DNA of 10,940 bases from Nitrososphaerota archaeon. GTDB lineage: Archaea > Thermoproteota > Nitrososphaeria > Nitrososphaerales > Nitrosopumilaceae. Position numbers and translations under genes: made by a program. A model generated the notes under the pieces. That model was not told the origin of the DNA. It was given only the letters and a program-made list of their open reading frames with translations, and searched no databases. Location: positions 1 through 10,940 of the forward strand of contig JAANXC010000031.1 of NCBI GenBank assembly GCA_018263495.1, in the 5' to 3' direction. Positions 6,764-10,940 of the stretch are shown piece by piece; the stretch's first letter is position 1; each line of letters starts with the position of its first letter.

Positions 6764-7603
6764 GTGCAGATTGGACTTCATGTTTCGATTTCAGGTTCTG
6801 TTGCTAATGCAGTTACTAATGCTATAGAACGTGAATGCTCTGCATTTCAAATCTTTACGGGAAATCCTAGAGGATGGTACTCCAAAGATCTTACGAACGA
6901 AGATGTTTCAAATTATAAGAAAAATCTTAGCGAGTGTGATATTGATCGGTTTGCAACGGTAGCACACATGCCATATCTCCCAAACCTTTCTACCCCAGAT
7001 ATTCCTGGATATGAAAAATCTATCAAAGCTATGATTAGAGAGGTTGAGCGATGTGCCAAAATAGGAATACCTTATCTTGTAACACATTTGGGAAGCCATA
7101 AGGGATCTGGAGAGGAAAAGGGAATGCAGAGATTAACAAGTGCTCTAATGGAAGTTGCTAAAGCAACAAAAGATGTCACAATTCTTCTTGAAAATACTGC
7201 TGGGCAAAAAAATTCTGTAGGCTCTGATTTTACACAGCTAGCAGAGATTTTCTTCAGCCTTGAACCTGCAAGTAGATTTGGAGTTTGTATTGATACATGC
7301 CATGCATTTGCGGCGGGATATGATCTAAGAAATCAAAAAAATGTAAAAGACACATTTGAAAAATTTGATAAAGAGGTCGGACTAAAACATTTGAAAATTC
7401 TTCACTTGAATGATTCAAAGGGTGAATTGGGGTCACATCTTGATAGACATGACCATATAGGTTTAGGTCAGATAGGAAACGCCGGATTAAGCAAAGTAAT
7501 CAAATTAATGAATAAAAATAAAATTCCCATAATATTAGAGACCCCGATTGATGATAGACGAGATGAGTTTGGAGATATTGGAACTGCAAAAGAACTTGCA
7601 TAA
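6764..7603 (+). CDS. nfo: endonuclease IV (AP endonuclease, Nfo family)
   Basis: This is deoxyribonuclease IV, a TIM-barrel enzyme with three zinc ions that cuts DNA 5' of abasic sites in base excision repair. All nine metal-ligand positions of the family can be found: His68 (VAHMPY), His108 (THLGSH), Glu143 (LLENTAG), Asp177 and His180 (CIDTCHAFAAGYD), His214 (LHLNDSK), Asp227 and His229 (LDRHDHIGLG) and Glu259 (ILETP). The length of 279 residues matches the family. The start is GTG at 6764: an in-frame stop lies 12 bp further upstream, the TATA element is 26 bp away, and MQIGLHVSISGS is the expected N-terminus. Glycyl-tRNA synthetase starts 33 bp downstream on the same strand. Confidence 0.97.
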   Translation: MQIGLHVSISGSVANAVTNAIERECSAFQIFTGNPRGWYSKDLTNEDVSNYKKNLSECDIDRFATVAHMPYLPNLSTPDIPGYEKSIKAMIREVERCAKIGIPYLVTHLGSHKGSGEEKGMQRLTSALMEVAKATKDVTILLENTAGQKNSVGSDFTQLAEIFFSLEPASRFGVCIDTCHAFAAGYDLRNQKNVKDTFEKFDKEVGLKHLKILHLNDSKGELGSHLDRHDHIGLGQIGNAGLSKVIKLMNKNKIPIILETPIDDRRDEFGDIGTAKELA

Positions 7604-7606
7604 AAC

Positions 7607-7626
7607 TAATTTATTTCACCTAGGTG
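7607..7626 (+). promoter_or_regulatory. TATA-like box plus palindrome with ribosome-binding motif upstream of glyS
   Basis: TAATTTATTT at 7607-7616 is centred about 26 bp before the glyS ATG. It is followed at once by the perfect 10-bp palindrome CACCTAGGTG (7617-7626). The second half of the palindrome forms AGGTGG, a good match to the archaeal anti-Shine-Dalgarno, 10 bp before the ATG. If transcription starts at the TATA-determined position the ribosome site is absent from the message; if glyS is read from the nfo transcript it is present. Confidence 0.4.
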
Positions 7627-7636
7627 GCTTGCAATT

Positions 7637-9094
7637 ATGAAATATGATGATGTTATGAAACTCGCACTGGAACGTGGATTTTATTTTCCAAGTTGTGAGG
7701 TTTATGCTGATGCACAGGCCGGATTCTGGGAATATGGACCGGCTGGTGTAAGTTTGAAAAATAAGTTCTTAGAACTTTGGAGAAGGGAATTGGTTAGACG
7801 TGACAAAATGATTGAGATTGATGGTTCACAAATAATGTCCAAGTCTGTATTTGAGGCATCTGGTCATTTAGCTAGTTTTGCTGACCCCATTGTAAGGTGT
7901 ACAAAGTGCAAATCAACATACAGAGCGGACAAAATAATAGTTGACGCCACCAAAACTGTCATTCCCGAAAGTGCTAGCCTTGATGAATTTGACAAAGTTA
8001 TTTCTGAAAAAAATGTAAAATGCCCAAAATGCAATGGTGATTTTGAAAATACTAAAAAATTCAACATGATGTTCCAGGTTGGAATAGGACCGGAAGGTGA
8101 AGAGGCCTACCTAAGACCTGAAACATGTCAGTCCATCTTTGTTGATTTTCCACGACTTTTCAAGATTATGAGAGGGAAGCTTCCGCTGGGAATTGCACAA
8201 ATAGGTAAGAGTTTTAGAAATGAGATTGCCCCAAGGCAAAGCCTACTGAGGCTAAGAGAATTTTATCAAGCAGAGATTGAGGTGTTTTGCAACCCTGCTA
8301 AACTAAATGAGCTTGACAAGTTTTCGGAGATAGAGAACACAAAGATTCCAATTCAAGTTGATGACGAAGTGAAGATTATGACTTGTAAAGAGGCTGTAGA
8401 CTCAAAAATAATCCCAAACAAGTTTGTTGCATACTACCTAGGAATTTTAACTGAGTTTTATGAAAAAGCCGGTGTAGACATACAAAAAAGCAGATTTCGA
8501 AAATTGGGAGAAAAGGAAAAAGCGTTCTACGCGGAAGTTGCTTTTGATTTTGAGGTTGAGACAACTACAGGATGGCTTGAGCTTGTGGCATGCAACTATA
8601 GAGCAGATTATGATTTGGGTGGACACGCTACTAAGAGTAAAGAAAAGTTTGAGGTAATGGATAATGACGAAAAAGTACTTCCGCATGTTTTTGAGATTTC
8701 TATGGGAATAGATCGTAGTTTGTACACTATATTAGAAAACAGTCTACGAGAGGATAAAGAAAATGATAGGACAGTATTATCACTTAGACCATACTTATCT
8801 CCAATTCATGTTGGAGTATTATCACTTGTAAAAAAAGATGGTCTTGCGGAAAAAACAGATGAGATTTATCTAAAAATAAAGCGAAAGTATGATGTGTTTT
8901 TGGATCATTCTGGTGCGATAGGAAGAAGATATAGAAGGTTGGATGAAGTTGGTGCGCCTTACGCCATTACAATTGATCACCAAACGTTACAAGATGATAC
9001 TGTCACTCTTAGAATGCGCGACTCGATGGAACAAAATAGAATAAAAGTTTCTGAGTTGGATGAGATACTTTCTAAGGAAACAGCTTTTCCTTAG
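7637..9094 (+). CDS. glyS: glycyl-tRNA synthetase, class II homodimeric type
   Basis: This enzyme charges tRNA-Gly with glycine in the cytoplasm. The alpha2-type catalytic core is clear: AGFWEYGPAGVSLK (residues 28-41), RPETCQSIF (160-168), motif 2 with FRNEIAPR and LREFYQAEIE (193-215), the glycine-site block WLELVACNYRADYDL, and motif 3 EISMGIDRSLYTIL (353-366). A zinc-binding pair, C88-x2-C91 and C129-x2-C132, lies in the usual insertion. The C-terminal anticodon-binding domain begins near residue 385 and contains DHSGAIGRRYRRLDEVGAPYAITID. With 485 residues it is at the short end of the archaeal family, but no core motif is missing. The ATG at 7637 is preceded by AGGTGG. A tRNA-Gly gene also lies in this window; that is probably a coincidence of position. 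Confidence 0.96.
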   Translation: MKYDDVMKLALERGFYFPSCEVYADAQAGFWEYGPAGVSLKNKFLELWRRELVRRDKMIEIDGSQIMSKSVFEASGHLASFADPIVRCTKCKSTYRADKIIVDATKTVIPESASLDEFDKVISEKNVKCPKCNGDFENTKKFNMMFQVGIGPEGEEAYLRPETCQSIFVDFPRLFKIMRGKLPLGIAQIGKSFRNEIAPRQSLLRLREFYQAEIEVFCNPAKLNELDKFSEIENTKIPIQVDDEVKIMTCKEAVDSKIIPNKFVAYYLGILTEFYEKAGVDIQKSRFRKLGEKEKAFYAEVAFDFEVETTTGWLELVACNYRADYDLGGHATKSKEKFEVMDNDEKVLPHVFEISMGIDRSLYTILENSLREDKENDRTVLSLRPYLSPIHVGVLSLVKKDGLAEKTDEIYLKIKRKYDVFLDHSGAIGRRYRRLDEVGAPYAITIDHQTLQDDTVTLRMRDSMEQNRIKVSELDEILSKETAFP

Positions 9095-9142
9095 TCTTAA
9101 AAAAATAAAAATAGAAAAAAATTGGACTTTTTATCTTAACGC
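9095..9142. terminator. convergent AT-rich terminator between glyS and cdvB-like gene
   Basis: The 48-bp gap separates two convergent genes. On the minus strand it carries long T-runs (complement of the A-runs between 9099 and 9121), expected to end transcription of the cdvB-like gene. On the plus strand a shorter run TTTTT at 9128-9132 may serve glyS. Archaeal termination at T-rich tracts needs no hairpin, and I see none. Confidence 0.5.
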
Positions 9143-9820
9143 TTACTCAAGGAAATCCATTGGATTTGATTGTGTATTAGATTGCGTTTGGGACGGAAGT
9201 CCTGTTGGTGCCATTGTTGGTATCGATGGAAATTTTTCGTCTGTTTGTTGTGAGGCAACAGCTTCTGCTTCCTGAAGAATTGAGTTTGTCTCTTCAGTCA
9301 TAGTACTGTCTTGCATCTCAAACGAATCGCCTGAAAGTGAATCAACCATAAGTCCATTCAATGTTTCTGTCATGGTATTCAACTCAGAGTCTGCCTCTGG
9401 CATGAATTTACTCATTGTCGGTTTCAATTCTTTCATAGTTGACATCGCTGGTCCAATTGCAATCATTGCGTCACCAAGATCATGAATAGTGGTTAATCGT
9501 AATTGTACTTGTTCAAGGGAATTTCTGGCATTGCCTAATACTCTTGAAACTTTACGAACTTCTGCCAATTCAGAAGATAAAACCCTACTAGTTGGTGTAT
9601 CATGGCTCTGCGTTGCAGTGACAATTCTATCAAAAAGTTGTTGGTCCCTTTGATGTAATTTTGTCAACATGACGTCCATCTTTGAAGTTTGCACTTGAAG
9701 TTTGTTAACTGCTGTTTGAATTCGTGGTTTTAGTGCGCCTTGTGGCTTCACAGTATCACGAATCTTTTCAGTCATACTTTTTACTTCTCTTTGTGCCCAT
9801 GTCTTTTGAAAAGATGTCAT
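9143..9820 (-). CDS. cdvB: ESCRT-III-like cell division protein, CdvB paralogue
   Basis: This 225-residue protein is mostly helical, with the charge pattern of an archaeal ESCRT-III (Snf7/CdvB) protein. The basic N-terminal helices (about residues 1-60, including EKIRDTVKP and LKPRIQTAVNKLQVQTSKMD) form a hairpin that binds membrane or other subunits. Helices near 75-120 carry the heptad-like EVRKVSRVLGNARNSLEQVQLRL. An acidic Met/Glu-rich region (125-190) follows, then a Gln/Ser/Pro-rich tail. CdvB proteins polymerise at the division site and are remodelled by the Vps4-like ATPase CdvC. No cdvA or cdvC lies next to it, so it is likely one of the dispersed CdvB paralogues found in Thaumarchaeota. 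The tail segment KFPSIPTMAP could be a CdvC-binding motif. The start is the ATG at 9820, with an AT-rich TATA candidate at 9836-9846. Confidence 0.82.
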   Translation of the reverse strand: MTSFQKTWAQREVKSMTEKIRDTVKPQGALKPRIQTAVNKLQVQTSKMDVMLTKLHQRDQQLFDRIVTATQSHDTPTSRVLSSELAEVRKVSRVLGNARNSLEQVQLRLTTIHDLGDAMIAIGPAMSTMKELKPTMSKFMPEADSELNTMTETLNGLMVDSLSGDSFEMQDSTMTEETNSILQEAEAVASQQTDEKFPSIPTMAPTGLPSQTQSNTQSNPMDFLE

Positions 9821-9835
9821 AGGGCATCGTTTACA

Positions 9836-9846
9836 ATTTTATTCTT
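9836..9846 (-). promoter_or_regulatory. TATA-like box of cdvB-like gene
   Basis: An AT-rich aagaataaaat element on the minus strand lies roughly 16-26 bp upstream of the ATG at 9820. It is in the 90-bp divergent gap shared with the racemase-like gene. Confidence 0.35.
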
Positions 9847-9877
9847 AATACTGGGTGTGCATTTAGATCAACACTAG

Positions 9878-9902
9878 GCTAAATTTAGCTAACAAAAGAG
9901 GT
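9878..9902 (+). promoter_or_regulatory. palindromic TATA box and ribosome-binding motif of racemase-like gene
   Basis: The perfect 12-bp palindrome GCTAAATTTAGC (9878-9889) contains a TATA-like core about 27 bp before the ATG at 9911. GAGGT at 9898-9902 is a ribosome-binding match 8 bp before that ATG and supports it over the two out-of-frame ATGs at 9903 and 9907. TATA spacing suggests a leaderless message and the GAGGT a led one; the sequence alone does not decide. Confidence 0.45.
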
Positions 9903-9910
9903 ATGAATGA

Positions 9911-10678
9911 ATGAAAATTGCGGTTTTTGACTCTGGATTTGGTTCAATATCAATTATAAGGGAAATACAAAAAAATTTCAAAGGAGAGTTAATTTATTTC
10001 GCTGATCAGAAAAATTTTCCTTATGGAATAAAATCGAAAAAAGAGTTAGAAGATATCATCAAAGGTACGGTAGATCTACTAGAGGAGAAATTTTCTCCGG
10101 ACTTCATTATAATGGCATCAAACACACCCACACTTTTACTCGATTATTCCAGGATCAGTAGGAAATTATCTGGAATATATCCTCCACTTAGTGATGCTGT
10201 AAAAATATCTAGAACAAGAAATATTGCAATTCTTGGAACTAGATCTGTTATTCAGAGTGAAAGTATTACAGAATTTATAGAAAAATGTGACGTGCCAAAC
10301 AACATAATGATTCACAAAATTGATTGTTCATTACTTGTTGAACTTGTAGAATCTGGAAAATTTCTCACAGATGAAGAATATTGTAAAAATATCATCAAAG
10401 AAGTTTTAGAAGATATATTTTTAGATAATTTGATTGATGTTGCTACTCTATCAAGTACACATTTACCGTTTTTAGAACCATTTCTAAGATCAATTTTCAA
10501 AAATATTAAGTTTTTAGATCCTGCAAAAAATATTTCAAATGTTCTGAAAGATTTCGTAGAAGATAATGATTTACAGCAAAACGTATTGAGAATATTTACT
10601 TCTGGTGATGTTAAGCTTTTTAAAAAAAATCTTCAGATGATGGGAATTGATGACGAAGTTAATTTTTTGAAGGTTTAG
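9911..10678 (+). CDS. glutamate racemase-fold protein lacking both catalytic cysteines
   Basis: This is a member of the Asp/Glu racemase family (MurI type) by overall pattern: FDSGFGS at residues 6-12, YFADQKNFPYGIKS at 29-42, ILGTRSVIQS at 107-116 and VELVESG at 143-149. Bacterial MurI uses two cysteines as acid-base pair, in ACNT and GCTHYP. Here the first reads ASNT with Ser70, and the second SSTHLP with Ser182. Both catalytic cysteines are therefore serine while the surrounding motifs are kept. Length (255 residues) is close to the family, and the reading frame is intact, so this is not a decayed gene. Thaumarchaeota are not known to make peptidoglycan, so a glutamate racemase role is doubtful. 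It may bind a small acidic ligand or catalyse another reaction; this is inference. The 3' end overlaps the convergent cbiF gene by 20 bp. Confidence 0.8.
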   Translation: MKIAVFDSGFGSISIIREIQKNFKGELIYFADQKNFPYGIKSKKELEDIIKGTVDLLEEKFSPDFIIMASNTPTLLLDYSRISRKLSGIYPPLSDAVKISRTRNIAILGTRSVIQSESITEFIEKCDVPNNIMIHKIDCSLLVELVESGKFLTDEEYCKNIIKEVLEDIFLDNLIDVATLSSTHLPFLEPFLRSIFKNIKFLDPAKNISNVLKDFVEDNDLQQNVLRIFTSGDVKLFKKNLQMMGIDDEVNFLKV

Positions 10679-10940
10679 AACGCGATTTTCTAAATCCATG
10701 ACTAAAGCTCTTATCGTATAGACGAGAATATTCATATGATTTTGGTTTTATGACATCTCCAATTATTATGATAGCAGTTCGCGTAATCTTTTGATCTCTA
10801 ACCTTTTTTGTAATTGTCTCTAGCGTTCCTGTAATAATTTTTTCATCATTCCAACTTGCGCGATAAACAACTCCGACTGGTGTTGATTCTGGATATCCAC
10901 CTGCCAGTGCTTCCTTTACTATATTTGATAGAAGATGAAC
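10659..10940 (-). CDS. cbiF: cobalt-precorrin-4 C11-methyltransferase, C-terminal part
   Basis: Only the last 93 codons are in the window; the gene continues past the right edge. The visible part matches the C-terminal half of CbiF/CobM, an S-adenosylmethionine-dependent methyltransferase of the tetrapyrrole methylase fold that methylates C11 of (cobalt-)precorrin-4 during corrin ring synthesis. Recognisable blocks are TPVGVVYRASWNDEKIITGTL, the segment ITRTAIIIIGDVI, and the SRLYDKSFSHGFR ending, which is typical of this methylase. A basic tail, RKSRSKPSKN, follows. The stop TAA at 10659-10661 lies inside the convergent racemase-like gene. Cobalamin synthesis is a common trait of ammonia-oxidising archaea. 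Other methylases of the pathway (CbiL, CbiH) are less likely, given the SRLYD...HGFR ending. Confidence 0.9.
   Translation of the reverse strand, partial: VHLLSNIVKEALAGGYPESTPVGVVYRASWNDEKIITGTLETITKKVRDQKITRTAIIIIGDVIKPKSYEYSRLYDKSFSHGFRKSRSKPSKN

Noticed and set aside
799..9094. Functional link between tRNA-Gly and glycyl-tRNA synthetase in the same window
   Set aside because: They lie about 6.8 kb apart with unrelated genes between them; nothing in the sequence indicates joint control.
9060..9275. Plus-strand ORF overlapping the ends of glyS and the cdvB-like gene
   Set aside because: It is out of frame with glyS and antisense to the cdvB-like gene, and it crosses the T-rich terminator region.
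9911..10678. Functional murI (glutamate racemase)
   Set aside because: Both catalytic cysteines are serine and the organism type lacks peptidoglycan, so the gene symbol would mislead.

Overview
The window looks like chromosomal DNA from a low-GC ammonia-oxidising archaeon (Thaumarchaeota/Nitrososphaerota, probably a marine Nitrosopumilus-like lineage). The evidence is the combination of an archaeal S6e ribosomal protein, a split archaeal primase (PriS/PriL), an ESCRT-III/CdvB-type division protein, an archaeal class II glycyl-tRNA synthetase, an archaeal tRNA-Gly without encoded CCA, and TATA-like boxes about 25-28 bp upstream of many start codons (leaderless-type promoters). No mobile element, CRISPR array, phage gene or integrase is visible. 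This is mostly housekeeping DNA with some unusual details.

Layout. 1-523 (minus): ribosomal protein S6e, running off the left edge through a perfect 27-bp tandem repeat that encodes a Lys/Glu/Pro/Ala tail. 573-746 (minus): a 57-residue zinc-ribbon protein, sharing one TATA region with a divergent tRNA-Gly(CCC) at 799-872. 882-1019 (minus): a small 45-residue ORF, tail-to-tail with the tRNA. 1054-4452 (minus): a class I glutamine amidotransferase directly and in frame behind the stop codon of a large UPF0182 membrane protein. 4517-6667 (minus): priL and priS, joined by an in-frame TAA-ATG. 6764-9094 (plus): endonuclease IV and glycyl-tRNA synthetase. 9143-9820 (minus): an ESCRT-III-like CdvB paralogue. 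9911-10678 (plus): a glutamate-racemase-fold protein in which both catalytic cysteines are serine. 10659-10940 (minus): the C-terminal end of cobalt-precorrin-4 methyltransferase (cobalamin pathway), overlapping the previous gene tail-to-tail by 20 bp.

Functionally the window mixes translation (S6e, tRNA-Gly, GlyRS), replication and repair (primase, endonuclease IV), division or membrane remodelling (CdvB paralogue) and cofactor synthesis (CbiF/CobM). The parts most worth a second look are the doubly Cys-to-Ser racemase homologue, the UPF0182-amidotransferase pair separated by one stop codon, the extra zinc-ribbon-like insertion in PriS, the repeat-expanded S6e tail and the bidirectional TATA region. 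I see no clear new multi-gene system. There is no gene-free stretch longer than 300 bp.
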